From the NCBI GenBank assembly GCA_014925825.1, contig JACGCK010000006.1:930001-994000 (forward strand): DNA of 64,000 bases, read 5' to 3'. Below the pieces are notes generated by a model. That model did no database searches. It was not told the origin of the DNA and saw nothing but the letters and a program-made list of their open reading frames with translations. Shown here piece after piece: positions 1-11,707 of the stretch (its first letter is position 1; every line of letters begins with the position of its first letter). This DNA is from Pholiota molesta (lineage: Eukaryota; Basidiomycota; Agaricomycetes; Agaricales; Strophariaceae). A program made the position numbers and the translations under genes.

Positions 1-85
1 TCCCTGTCGACCACCCAAACATGTTGCTGAGTGAGGAAGAGTTCTTATCTCTTCCCAAGGGGGGGATAAGGACAGAAAAAACGAT

Positions 86-751
86 ATGGGTAAGAAAACC
101 CACAACAAAACACACAAGAAACATGCAAAACCTGTCCCAAAAAGTATGGAAATACCATACTGCCAACCTACGTCATCACGAGTCAAGGTCGAAGACCTTG
201 TAACAGATGAGGAGGACCAAAGACGCATGGACAACCTGGCCAAAGAAATCCAGGAAGACCAAGTTCCGAAAGAACGACAGTCGTTCTGGGATAGACCGAC
301 ACCACCACCACAATTCGAGTGGATGCCCGATCCACGAATGCCGACAGAATGGAACGCCATGGTATCAGATATGAGAACAAATGATTGGGCGAGGTTCAGA
401 CCTCGCGGAGAGTGTTATCGAACACCAGAGGACGACGAAATATCCTCAACTCAAGAATTCACAGGGACTTGGTACCCTGATAACACGGAACGCGAACGAC
501 TGCATGCACAATCAGTAGTCAGACTGGAGACACCAGTAGACGAATGGAGCACATCCATTCAAAAATTGCGTGCAAGATTCGATGAACCCAAACGGAAACA
601 GCCTCCGGACAAGAAGCCGGACAGAAAAGGAAAAGGAAAAGCGACAGGCCTTTCCGAGGAAGACTATCCTCGATTACGCCAACAATGGCATGACGAGTTT
701 CATGATATGGTACAAGGCGTCAAGGAGTTCTACCCCCCTTCAGAGAAGTAA
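86..751 (+). pseudogene. Gypsy pol, region upstream of reverse transcriptase
   Basis: A 221-codon open stretch, hydrophilic and rich in Pro, Glu and Lys, with a basic lysine-rich part near the C-terminus. It is read as the segment between gag/protease and the RT domain. No protease active-site motif is visible. The frame ends at a stop at 749-751, while the text that leads into RT continues in another frame from about position 730. The shift falls in a run of six C residues near 733. The ATG at 86 is only the first one in the frame; the real polyprotein start is probably upstream of the window. Confidence 0.6.
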
Positions 752-2600
752 ACCATGAAATTCATCTAATTGAGGAAAACAAGCGGTACGCGTACCACAT
801 GCCTCGATGCCCACTATCACTACGAGACGAGTTCTACGAAAAACTCAACCGATACGTGAACGCAGGATGGTGGGAAGCCAAATCGTGCGCACAGGCCGCA
901 CCGATTATGTGCATCCCCAAGAAGGATGGACGCCTTCGTACAGTAGTCGATGCACGACTACGAAACGACAACACAGTAAAGGATGTTACGCCTCTACCCG
1001 ACCAAGACGTCATACGTGAGGACGTCGCGCGAGGAAAGATCAGATCGAAAATCGATCTGGCCGATGCATATGAACAAGTCAGGGTACGCCCTGAAGATGT
1101 ACATAAAACGGCATTTGCAACAATTGCTGGGACATACGTTAGCAACGTTATACAGCAGGGCGACTGCAATGCCCCTGCCACATTCCAGCGCCTAATGACG
1201 TCCATATTCAGGGACGCCATCGGCCGCTTCATGCACGTATATCTGGATGACATATTCATCTTCTCAGATAGTGTCGAGGAACATGAAAGACACCTCAAAT
1301 ATGTATTCGAGCGCTTACGCGCTAGTCAGCTGTTTTGAAATGGAAAAAGTGCGAATTATACGCCGAAAGAATCGATTGCCTTGGTCATATCATCGACGAC
1401 CAAGGAATACACCCTGACGCGGACAAGTTATCACGCATACGCGAATGGCGAGTACCGCGGAATTACAACGACATCCAACGATTCGTTGGGCTAGTCAACT
1501 ATGTAGGAAATTTCCTACCCAATATATCTGCCTATACCGGGCCTCTCCTCGCGATGACAATGAATGGCGCGCCATTCCACTGGAGACCACTACATCAGCG
1601 ATGTTTTGACATGATCAAACGAATATGCTGCAAGACGCCGATCATACGACCCATCGACCCGAAATCCGGTGAGCCTATATGGCTCATATGTGATGCGTCG
1701 AAAACGGGCGTTGGAGCAATGTATGGACAAGGTCCATCCTGGCAACAATGCAGACCCGCCGGATTCATGTCCAAAAAGTTCACTAGCGCCCAGCAAAACT
1801 ATGCTGTACATGAGCTCGAGACACTGGCCATACTAGAATCCCTAATAAAGTGGGAGGACAAGCTAGTAGGACACCGCCTACATGTCATCACAGACCATAA
1901 AGCTCTTGAATTCTTCAAGACACAGGTGAACTTATCCCATCGGCAACGCCGATGGACGGATTACATGTCGCGATTCGACTTTGACATCACATACATCAAA
2001 GGGGAATATAACAAGGCGGCGGACTGCTTATCTCGATACTACGAGAACGATACTAGCGCCGACGTCTACGAGCCCCATGAATACGTTCGCGCAGACGCAA
2101 GAATTGATCCGGAAGGAGAAGATCTCCCGGTTGAACGGACTCGAGAGATTAAGGAGCGCGTAGTCGAGCTGAGGGCGATGCAAGCTAGGGAACTGCGACG
2201 CAGTAGGCGCCTGAATGACAAGCGCGAAGAGCGCGAACACGAAGCGCAAGAGATGAAAGAGGCCGAGGGCCTCAATGACTTGGATCACGATAGTGATATG
2301 GCGACCCGCGCGAGTTCTGCCGGAGCGAACCACGAGGACATGAGCCTCGGAGAGGCACTATTCAACAGGAATAATGTGCCCGCGCCAAAGCTGCCAAATG
2401 ATGACGAGTTCATCACAAAAATAAAAGCAGCATATGCCAACGACAAACTGTTCTCGCTGGTCATGGACCAGCCATCAGAACATCCCGCCTTTGAAATAAA
2501 GGATGGGATAATATGGTTCACGAACCATAACGAAAACCGCGTAACGTGCGTACCACGCGAGCGCGAACTCATAACCAAGGTTCTCACTCAGGCCACGAAG
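735..2600 (+). pseudogene. Gypsy pol: reverse transcriptase and RNase H, frameshifted
   Basis: The reverse transcriptase copies the element's RNA and the RNase H degrades the hybrid RNA. The RT part (to about 1,336) shows CIPKKDGRLRTVVDARLRN, then SKIDLADAYEQVRV and the catalytic YLDD in HVYLDDIFIFS near 1,240-1,265. A one-base shift at a T run near 1,333 moves the frame. The RT thumb follows (IDCLGHIIDDQGI, FVGLVNYVGNFLP). The RNase H part then shows ICDASKTGVGAMYG, the ELETLAILESL glutamate and VITDHKALEFF, so its acidic catalytic residues are present. A charged linker follows from about 2,050. Another shift near 2,590 separates this frame from the integrase. Catalytic residues are preserved despite the breaks, which suggests recent decay. 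Confidence 0.92.
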
Positions 2601-3880
2601 TTGTCGGTCATTTCGGTGAACAACGCACATCCGAATACATACGGAGATGGTATTGGTGGCCACAGATCGCCAAGGACGTGCGCGAGTTCTGTCGAACGTG
2701 CGAGTCATGTCAGAGGTCGAAGACCTCAACACGACCACCCGCTGGAAAGCTCCACACACTGCCCGTACCAACTAAACCTTGGGACTCGATAGGAATGGAC
2801 TTCATTGGTCCATTCCCTGAATCCAAAGGATTTAACTACCTTTGGGTAATTATATGCCGAATGACAAGTATGGTTCACTTAATACCAGTGAACACAACCA
2901 CAACGGCATCAGAACTTTCATGGATATACCTACGAGAAATCGTGAGGCTACACGGCCTACCAAGCACGATCGTCAGCGATCGAGACTCGAAGTTCACTTC
3001 GCGATGGTGGCGTGAGCTCCATAAGATATTAGGCACGCGCCTATTAATGTCGACATCATTCCATCCGCAGACTGATGGACAGACTGAGCGTGCCAATAAG
3101 AACGTTGGACAAATTTTTCGTACTCTGGTCCATGCAAACCAAAAAAACTGGGTTGATAAAGTGGCAATGACCGAATTCGCGATAAACGCGAGCATATCGG
3201 AAACCACGAAATATGCACCGTTCGAACTGAATGGAGGATACATGCCCTCCATGATCCGCGAAATTCGAAGTAACGAGGGCGTCGCGAAGGGTATTAGGTC
3301 CTTCGCAGAGGCTGCCCTCGAGCACCTAGCCGAGGCGCATGACGCGATTATTGAAGCGCGCGCGCTACAAACACATCACTCAAATAAACGTCGTGGCGAG
3401 GAACTTGCCCTCGCAACAGGAGACTTGGTATATTTATCGACCAAGAATTTGAAAATAGCAAAGAGCAGAGCGCGGAAGCTCTGCCCGAAATACATTGGAC
3501 CATATCGTGTATTGATGGCATACCCCAAGACATCGACATACACTTTGCAATTGCCTACAGCTCTGCAAACACGCAGGATTAATCCTACATTCCATGCCTC
3601 GCTACTGAGGCCCTACCACCCATCCGATGACGCGCTATTCCCTAACAGGGCTCAGCCAGAGCCCTATGACTTCGGCGCCGCCGACGATCAGGAATGGTTC
3701 GTAGACGATATACTGGGCCATCGGTGGACAACTGATGGCCACATCGAATATGAGATTCGATGGAGTGCCGGCGACACTACATGGGAACCCCATGCCGAAT
3801 GCAAGGACCTAGAGGCCTTGGACCGATACCTCGAAATGCAGGGCGCTAGACGGCCCTCGCAGCTATCTAAGCGGACATGA
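2590..3880 (+). pseudogene. Gypsy pol: integrase with C-terminal chromodomain
   Basis: The integrase inserts the DNA copy into the genome. The HHCC zinc site is visible (HEVVGHFGEQ, then CRTCESC near 2,690-2,715), although its first residues sit in the shifted frame. The catalytic core shows the D of GMDFIGPFPES, the D of IVSDRDSKF and the E of HPQTDGQTERANKNV, a complete DDE set. Near the C-terminus (about 3,690-3,850) an aromatic-rich block, EWFVDDILGHR followed by YEIRWSAGDTTWEP, is a chromodomain, which in Ty3/gypsy chromoviruses guides insertion to marked chromatin. The frame stops at 3,878-3,880. The downstream ORF begins about 150 bases later. Confidence 0.93.
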
Positions 3881-5117
3881 GCCGGCCCGACACGCGATCA
3901 CGAGACCGCAATCGTGAGAACGATTTGGACGGAGTTCCAAAAATTTAATCGCGTCGAAATCGACAAGGCCCTGCATCCCTCCTTATACAACACCCACCCA
4001 CCACACCCCATCGCCTACCCACTCATTCCAACTATGGCACAGCGCGGCGACTGGCAGCAAGGGCGTGGACAGCGAGGCGGACGCGGCCGGAGCCGCGGAC
4101 AGCAGATCCGAGGCGGGGCTGGATCTGGTAGGGGGGGGAACGGGGGCGCTCAGCGCCACTTTTCCGACCCCTTCCAGCAAACGGCCCCCACATACCAAAA
4201 TCCATTTGGAGGGTACTACCCTCCTGGACCACCGATGATGGGACAATCCCATCCACCACCACCAACGATGGGGCAACCCCATCCCTCATACAATCAACCA
4301 GGTGGATCCTACCACCCCCCACCACCAAACCATGGAGGATACCATCCCCCACCCACGAGAAACGCACCCGGCCCGAGCCTGACGCGCACGCAATCAGACC
4401 AACCCCCTCACCCTAGGGACAATGGCAACAGAACGCCCCCTAGGAAGAACAAGGGGAAACAGAGAGCACGGAGTGTGGACTCAGCGCCACAGGATGACGA
4501 GGACGAGGCAACCAAGCGCCTCAATGAGCGGCTACTCAGAGCAGGGATCTCGATGTCCCTAGAAGGAGACGAGCCCGATGATGAGACGGCCATCCTCATC
4601 AACGAGATCCTCCTGCGCCTGGAAGCAGCCCGAGCGGAGGTGGACCACCTCCGCACAGCGAATGCGACTCTCAGGAAGGGCCGCAAACGAGAAGCGCCAT
4701 CCGAAGAGGACCGCGATGAAGAACAACGCCCCCCAAACACTTGTGTCTGTCAATCTCATGCATGAATCAGACTAGATTGACGATATAAAAATAGTGCATC
4801 CAGCTTCCTAACTGACGGGCACAGCCACTCCACCAAGCTGAGTTTGAAGACATTCCACTTTTGGCAGGTGGTCTGTGCTGGTCACTGGGGGCGGTGATGG
4901 TGATCACTGGAGGCTGTGCACTTGCTCACCATGCTCAACAGTGCCCAGCACTGCTCGTCGCTGTTGTCAGGGTCATCCCAAAGTGGAAATACCAAAAATA
5001 ACATTTTTCCACTATTGGTGGGATTGCAGCTGGGCAGCTGGTCCGCTCTGTTTGGGGCCCTTTGGGACCATTTTATATCGATAGATGCGGATTTTGATTC
5101 TGAATACAACCGTGAAG

Positions 5118-5790
5118 TTTTCATATTAATAGCTGCAATGGTTGATGCGCTAGACGCGAATTACTGATGGCGTAAAATTAGCGCCCACAAAGAATATTGC
5201 TTTCCTCCGCAACCGCCCGGTCGTTTTGCATGATCTTAGGTTGTATCTGGAGGTATTAACCACGCGCTTTTAACGCGTCTATGGTCGTAATTTTACGTCC
5301 GTTCCTCGCTCCGTAAAACGCTCCGGATATATTTACGCTCGCACCGCTTCAGCGCCAGCCACGCATTGAATATCCGCGCGCATATTATATCATAAAATAG
5401 GTTAATATCACACCTTTCCAACGGTATTTTATTCGTTTAAATTGGAACATCCTACGCGGCGTTATTCACGAAATGGTTGTTTATTTATAGCAGGGGAACC
5501 ACAAATCGCCTCAGCGAGCGCTTAGGTGCGTTGCCATCTGCTAAATTTATTGGATTTAATGACACATCGACTTTGGGGATCAGACGCCGGGAAGGTACTG
5601 AACCAGATGCTGGGCTGGCATGGATATTGGCTGGCTGGCAGGCATGATTCTATATTTAGTATTCGGGCCGAGCACGTGTCTGTTGGCTGCATGCCCGGTA
5701 TATGCACCTGGGTTGGCTCGCTCAATATTGGGCGCTTAGGTGCCATAATATACAGAAAGATTCAGAATTTTACACTGATTTGAATCTAAA
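5118..5790. repeat. Arm subrepeat unit 1 of palindromic element copy 1
   Basis: Each arm holds two diverged tandem units of about 670 bp. Unit 1 starts at TTTTCATATTAATAGCTGC and contains the landmarks GCGAATTACTGATGGCG, GCGCCCACAAAGA, TTTTGCAT and GGATTTAATGACACATC in that order. Unit 2 repeats the same order. The inverse copies lie in the right arm (about 8,455-9,135). Confidence 0.7.
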
Positions 5791-6430
5791 ATTTTCATAT
5801 CAATAGCTGCACTCGTGAGGGCGCTAGAAGCGAATTACTGATGGCGCTTAAAATGCGCCCACAAAGATGGCTTGTTTCTCATGAACCGGCGCTTCGTTTT
5901 GCATAATCTAAATTGGAGTGTATAGATATAGAAAAGATCTTTCGAACGCGCTACTGATCGTAATTTTCCGTCCGTTGCCTGGCACGTAAAATGGCCCGCA
6001 CTATCTTGCGCTCCAACATTAATAGCATGCGCTACGCATTGAATATGAATATGCTACTTCCCCATAAAATAGCTGGCTACGAGCTCTCTCGAACGCGTGT
6101 ATATGCACTTTTATTGAATAACATCCCATACCTCCAGAAAAGAATTGATCGTGCATTGAATGACGCGGGGACCGCATACCGCGCCGGCGCGTACTTAAGC
6201 GCGTTGGAATCGCCTGATTTTACTGGATTTAATGACGCCTTTGTTATGGAATTCGGAGGCCGGGAAGGTAGTTAACCAGACATGGGGCTGGCATGAATAT
6301 TGCCTTCCTGGCCGGAATGGTACTATTTTTAGGCCTGCCGTGCTCGGCATCACCCAATTCGGGCGTAGAATAGTGGCACCCTCCCCCTCCCCCCCATATT
6401 TAAAATTCGATTCCTCCCTCAATTCTTATC
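5791..6430. repeat. Arm subrepeat unit 2 of palindromic element copy 1
   Basis: It starts at TTTTCATATCAATAGCTGC, 673 bases after unit 1, and repeats the same landmarks with substitutions (GCGAATTACTGATGGCG, GCGCCCACAAAGATGG, TTTTGCATAATC, GGATTTAATGACGCC, GGGCTGGCATG). The mirror copy lies at about 7,830-8,455. The element therefore grew by tandem duplication as well as by inversion. Confidence 0.7.
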
Positions 6431-9400
6431 CAATCCTTTTGTTCTTTTTTGTATTATTTTATATAAATACGGTACTATATGCCTATGCCATTGATACATT
6501 ATTGTACTACATGCAGCATGTGTTATCTTAATATCGCTCTTTTCTCAGTATTACATTGGGGCTTTTCACTGCATTTGGGATGCTTATTAGCATATATAAA
6601 GCGGTGAATAGGTAGAGGTACATATTTAACACATTTTCTGGTAGCTTAGCACCAATATAAATGCTGACCTATAGGGTTACACACATGAAAATTGGATTGG
6701 GGTATCTTCTCCTTGATATACTCATATCTCAGCCAATATTGTCACTACGGACAGACCCAAGCGTGTGTTAAAACGGCAACAAGGCATATTAAATATTGAT
6801 CTATACAGTATTCTGACACACACCAATTACTCCAGTGATCACACCAGAATGATTAAATACAATAAACCCTGAACAATATTGCCCTGTGAATGTAGCTATG
6901 CGTCTAAAATTACACGACTTTCAAGGAGTACTCTATAATATAGCTAGAACTACCTTGCCAAAATTCGAAAGACCAGTACAAGAATTGCGAGCTCTAGATA
7001 CCAAAACATCGCAAAATTCTTCGATTTCTTGAAAATGTCAGTAGATTCATGCATATCTATATACTGTTACTACTCCAAATATAGTGTAATATGCTTATTA
7101 TGGCTACTAGACACCAATATCACTTAATATAGGCATTTAAAAAAAAAGTTATTCATGAGAGCATATTCTAGACCACTTGAGGTGTTTAGATCATAGGGAT
7201 ATCTATGAATCAAGTCATACATAAAAATGTGTGGGTAGGTCGCAACATATTTGGCTCTGTAGGGTGCAGTTCTTACTCTCCTTGTCTACCTTTTGGATAT
7301 GGTGGGTGGTCCATATTGTAATATACTCACACCAAATACCACAATATTCCGAGCATAACTGAATGTGCCAGATGTATATTTCATGTTTTGTGCGAGATTT
7401 AATCATTCTGCTGATATAATGAATAGAATGCATTTAGAGAACAATCGTCGATTAATAGAGTTGGAAGCAGCATAAGTAAGATGTAAATGAGGCTTTAAAC
7501 ATGCTTGTAGCTACAGTATTGGGTGAGATATGAGTACATCAAGCAGAAGGTACCCCAATCTATCCTTTATGGGTGTAAACTTATAGGAAAGCAGTTATAT
7601 TAGTGTTAAACTGCCAGGAACTGTGCTACGTATGTACCCACAACTATTTACCGTTTTATATATGCCAATAAGTAACCCAAATGCAGTGAAAGACCCCAAT
7701 GTACCATTCAAAATAGAGAGATATTAAAATAACACATGCTGCATGCATTATAATAATGTATCAATAGCCTAGTCGTATAGTACTCTATTTATACAAAATA
7801 TTACAAAAAAGAACGGAGGGATTGAACAGCAATTGAGGGAGGAATCGAATTTTCAATATTGGGGGGAGGGGGAGGGTGCCACTATTCTACGCCCGAATTG
7901 GGCGATGCCGAGCACGGCAGGCCTAAAAATAGTACCATTCCGGCCAGCAAGGCAATATCCATACCCGCCCCATGTCTGGTTCACTACCTTCCCGGCCTCC
8001 GAATTCCATAATAAAGGCGTCATTAAATCCAGTAAAATCAGGCGATTCCAACGCGCCTAGGTACGCGCTGGCGCGGTATGCGGTTCCCACATTATTCAAC
8101 GCACAATCAATTCCTTTCTGGAGCTATGGGATGTTATTCAATAAAAGTGCATATACACGCGTTCGAAAGACCTCGTATTCAGCTATTTTATGGGAACGTA
8201 GCGTATTTATATCCAATGCCTAGCCCATGCTATTAATGCTGGAGTGCAGAATAGTGCGGGCTGTTTTATGTGCCAGGGAACGAACGGAGAATTACGATCA
8301 GTATTGCGTTGGAAAGCTCTTTTTTATATCTATACACCCCAATTTAGATTATGCAAAACGGAGCGCCGGTTCATGAGAAACAAGCCATCTTTTGTGGGCG
8401 CATTTTAAGCGCCATCAGTAATTCGCTTCTAGCGCCCTAACGAGTGCAGCTATTGATATGAAAATTTTAGATTCAAATCAGTGTAAAATTCTGAATCTTT
8501 CTGTATATTATGGCGCCTAAGCGCCCAATATTGAGCGAGCCAACCCAGGTGCATATACCGGGCATGCAGCCAACAGACACGTGCTCGGCCCGAATACTAA
8601 ATATAGAATCATGCCTGCCAGCCAGCCAATATCCATGCCAGCCCAGCATCTGGTTCAGTACCTTCCCGGCGTCTGATCCCAAAGTCGATGTGTCATTAAA
8701 TCCAATAAATTTAGCAGATGGCAACGCACCTAAGCGCTCGCTGAGGCGATTTGTGGTTCCCCTGCTATAAATAAACAACCATTTCGTGAATAACGCCGCG
8801 TAGGATGTTCCAATTTAAACGAATAAAATACCGTTGGAAAGGTGTGATATTAACCTATTTTATGATATAATATGCGCCCCGACTTTTAAAGCGTAGCTGG
8901 CGGTAAAGCGGTGCGAGCGTAAATATATCCGGAGCGTTTTACGGAGCAAGGAAGGGACGTAAAATTACGATCATGGACGCGTTCGAAGCGCGCGTTTAAT
9001 ACCTCTAGATACCACCTAAAATCATGCAAAACGAGCCCGCGGTTGCGGAGGAAAACAATATTCTTTGTGGGCGCTAATTTTCGCCATCAGTAATTTGCAT
9101 CTAGCGCGTCAACCGCTGCAGCTATTAATATGAAATTTTTACGGTTGTATTCAGAATCAAAATCCGCATCTATCGCTATAAGATAGTCCTAAAGGGCCCC
9201 AAACAGAGCGGACCAGCTGCCCAGCTGCAATCCCACCAATAGTGGAAAAATGTTATTTTTGGTATTTCCACTTTGGGATGACCCTGACAACAGCGACGAC
9301 GAGTGCGGGGCACTGTTGAGCATGGTGAGCAAGTGCACAGCCTCCAGTGATCACCATCACCGCCCCCAGTGACCAGCATAGACCACCTGCCAAAAGTGGA

Positions 9401-10144
9401 ATGTCTTCAAACTCAGCTTGGTGGAGTGGCTGTGCTCGTCAGTTAGGAAGCTGGATGCACTATTTTTATATCGCTAACTAACCTGATTTCATGTAGAAAT
9501 TTAACAGACAAGGCTGCCCCAAAACGGCGTGACTTCCAAGCCAGCGAGGACGGAGGGTCCTCGTACACCCATACACCCAACCCACCTGTAGGGCATGCCC
9601 TACCACCAGCACCACACGACGAGCGCGTAGAGAGGGCCGGACCCTCACAACCGCGACGAAACATGCGCGCGTCGTCGTCGCGCCAGCCGCGATACGAAAC
9701 GAGGGACCCACCCTCAGCGTACGAAGAGGACATCAAGATGGACACGGATGCGTACATCCCGTTCGTACCAAGGGGATTCGGACCAGTGACACTCGTCACG
9801 ATGCCACCCAGCTACCCCGCCCCGCCTGCCGTCGAGAACGACCCAACAATCGAGCGGGCATCGCCCCCTCGCGACTCCGACGAAAGCTCGAGCGATGAGT
9901 CTGTTGAGTTGTGGGACGAAGACCCACAAAGCATTGCTCGCGCGCAGGGCGGTGACTGGCCATCAGAGGCGGACCTCAGGAATCGCCGAAAGCACAATCG
10001 CGACGTGAAGGAAGAGAAGGAGTTGAGGGCTAAAGCCCTCGCCGAGAAGAGACGACGAGTCGAACGACAAATGTCTGGACGTGTTCCAGACGGACTTGGG
10101 TGGTAAGGATACCACCCTCAAACTCAATTGAGCGTAACAACGCC

Positions 10145-11616
10145 ATGCTCGGGATGTGGCCGAGACAGAGGATCTACTACTCGGCCCGCACCAACATCGT
10201 GTATGTTGGCCAGAGTGCGGCTGTGGCGTCTCAATTCGAGATGCAGAATCAATCAGGGTACCGCCCTGTTCATGGGCACCCCCTCTACTCGCGTGTTCCA
10301 AGGGGCGTCCCACGCAATCCAGAGGAGCTCGATCGTCTCATGACGATTGCCGCCAACGCTCGTCTGGATGACACGGTGCGTATGGAGGCCTACTGCCTCC
10401 TAACCGAGTTCCACACCGTCATCGGGCGCATACACCCAGCGTTATGGGATCGCACCATGGCCGCGTTCATGGATTCTGGATTCAACCAGAGCTACCAACC
10501 AGATGTGGGCCACACTTTATGGGACCTGCACCCATAGCACGCGACTTCTCTCGAGCAATAGTGAGCAACCCATCCAACAGCACACGAGGTGCGGGCATGC
10601 CCACACCTGATCCCCGTGAATCGTTAAACCAGGACGTCATGGGTCAATACATCATGCTACATGGACGGCCAGGTTCATCCAACCCATTCCTGGGGGTGGT
10701 CATGGACCACTCCTACCGCATCCATCGTCGCTCCCTGTTCGGTTATGGCCTCGGAAGGATGCTGGCCCCCGCCAACTCCCACGCGCGATCAGTCTTCATG
10801 CGGCTGTACGCCGCACTGACTGCAATGCCTTTCCGTTACACGGATGCTGTTGCCGCGCACAACGTCAACAATCCAGGCGCACCAATGCACCCCCAAGCTG
10901 GCCCGCAGTTCGTGTTCCAGCGCCTAGTCATCGACGACCGCCATGCGTCGAATATGACGATTGAGGACATCATCCAAGTCCTCATTCATAACTGCATCCC
11001 AACCGATTGGGTCGATCACGCATATCTGTACGGGCTGCAATTCTTGGACCAGCACTACCATGGATCGGCCCTCGATAGGGCACTACTGGATGAGCAGGAC
11101 AATGAGCGCCTGCACCGACTTGACCAATATGGCGCCCCGCCTGCGATACCCGCATGGGATGGCTGGAGGCACCCAACGGAAGACGAGATCCTCCGTATGC
11201 ATATAATCCTCGACACCGAGGAACAACGAGGGGTGTTTAGTCTCAACGCGCGAGGATGGCTGCTGACAGGCGATACACCATATCGCCGCTACCTATCCGG
11301 GCGCTCGCGCAACGACGCCGACGCGGGTGTCGCGGAGTTACGTGCGAGATTGCTGGCTGCAACAGCCATTACCACCAACACCGCAATCGCACCGCCGCCT
11401 CCGCCCCCACCTCCTGCCGCGTTGCCCACGAGCAGCAGTGACGATGCAACCGCTAACGCGGTTGCTAGCACTACATCTTCACTCGTTAACACGAATGATA
11501 CAACGCTCGATGGCACGCAGGACGCCGTCATGGAGAACACGGACGATGGGGGCGAAAACCACGCGAACGACCACGACGACCCACCTCCACCATCACAACC
11601 ACACATGGAGGACTAA
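10145..11616 (+). pseudogene. Gypsy downstream ORF B, frameshifted, function unknown
   Basis: Two overlapping open stretches (10,100-10,537 and 10,444-11,616) read as one protein broken by a shift near 10,510-10,540. The ATG at 10,145 lies about 40 bases after ORF A ends. The middle is a globular, helix-rich region (RNPEELDRLMTIAANARLD; later SLFGYGLGRMLAPANSHARS and DIIQVLIHNCIPTDWVDHAY). The end is a Pro run followed by an acidic, Asn/Thr-rich tail. No catalytic motif and no membrane segment is visible. It ends 90 bases before the polypurine tract, so it belongs to the retrotransposon. An extra non-env ORF of this size after a chromodomain pol is not part of the textbook Ty3/gypsy layout. 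Confidence 0.6.
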
Positions 11617-11695
11617 CAGTCCTCCTGCAACCAATCATCATCATATGGACTTGCCATATTCTTGTTAAATTTTGTTAGAGATCGCGCAGCGATCT

Positions 11696-11707
11696 CAAGG
11701 GGGGGTA
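11696..11707 (+). other. Polypurine tract of the gypsy element
   Basis: CAAGGGGGGGTA directly precedes the TG that starts the LTR. This is where the plus-strand primer of an LTR retrotransposon is expected. A similar AAGGGGGGGATAAGG occurs at 57-71 inside the element. Confidence 0.75.

Larger units (their letters stand above)
4738..9516. mobile_element. Giant palindromic (foldback) DNA element, copy 1
   Basis: The element begins CACTTGTGTCTGTCAA and ends TTAACAGACAAGGCTG, so its ends are imperfect inverted repeats. A perfect 7-bp target duplication CCCCAAA lies at 4,731-4,737 and 9,517-9,523. The inverted homology continues from both ends almost to the centre: 4,860-5,100 pairs with 9,140-9,390, 5,520-5,770 with 8,500-8,720, 6,230-6,420 with 7,830-8,000, 6,550-6,620 with 7,640-7,700, and 7,040-7,096 with 7,161-7,215. 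That gives arms of about 2.36 kb around a spacer of roughly 65 bp near 7,130. Outer arms match closely and inner arms less well, with many transition differences. No long ORF exists; the 60-100 codon stretches are mirror images of each other. It is read as a non-autonomous element moved by an unidentified transposase. Confidence 0.9.
4034..10106 (+). pseudogene. Gypsy downstream ORF A (RGG-rich, coiled coil), interrupted by the palindromic element
   Basis: This ORF follows pol in the position where env would lie, but it has no signal peptide or membrane segment. The ATG at 4,034 sits in a frame open from 3,914. The first 60 residues are Arg/Gly rich (RGG-like), then comes a Pro/Gly/Tyr/His-rich segment, a basic patch (PPRKNKGKQRARS) and a heptad-like Leu/Glu segment (about residues 170-215) that could form a coiled coil. 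The palindromic element enters after 4,737. Joining 4,034-4,737 to 9,524-10,106 gives 1,287 bases, exactly 428 codons plus a stop. The distal part is acidic, then strongly Lys/Arg/Glu rich (ADLRNRRKHNRDVKEEKELR). Nucleic-acid or protein binding is likely, but no family was recognised. It could be a displaced gag-like protein. Confidence 0.7.

Noticed and set aside
4738..4790. Assigning the palindromic element to the Plavaka/CACTA group because it begins with CACTT
   Set aside because: Its target duplications are 7 bp, whereas CACTA-like elements give 2-3 bp. hAT, P or Dada-like enzymes fit the length better, but no ORF supports any of them.
5526..6531. Open frames of 60-100 codons in both arms of the palindromic elements that look conserved between copies
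   Set aside because: The same frames appear in mirror image in the other arm and on both strands, lack start context and protein-like composition, and are explained by the repeat structure.
10145..11616. Interpretation of the gypsy downstream ORF as an envelope gene
   Set aside because: No signal peptide, cleavage site, fusion peptide or membrane anchor is visible.
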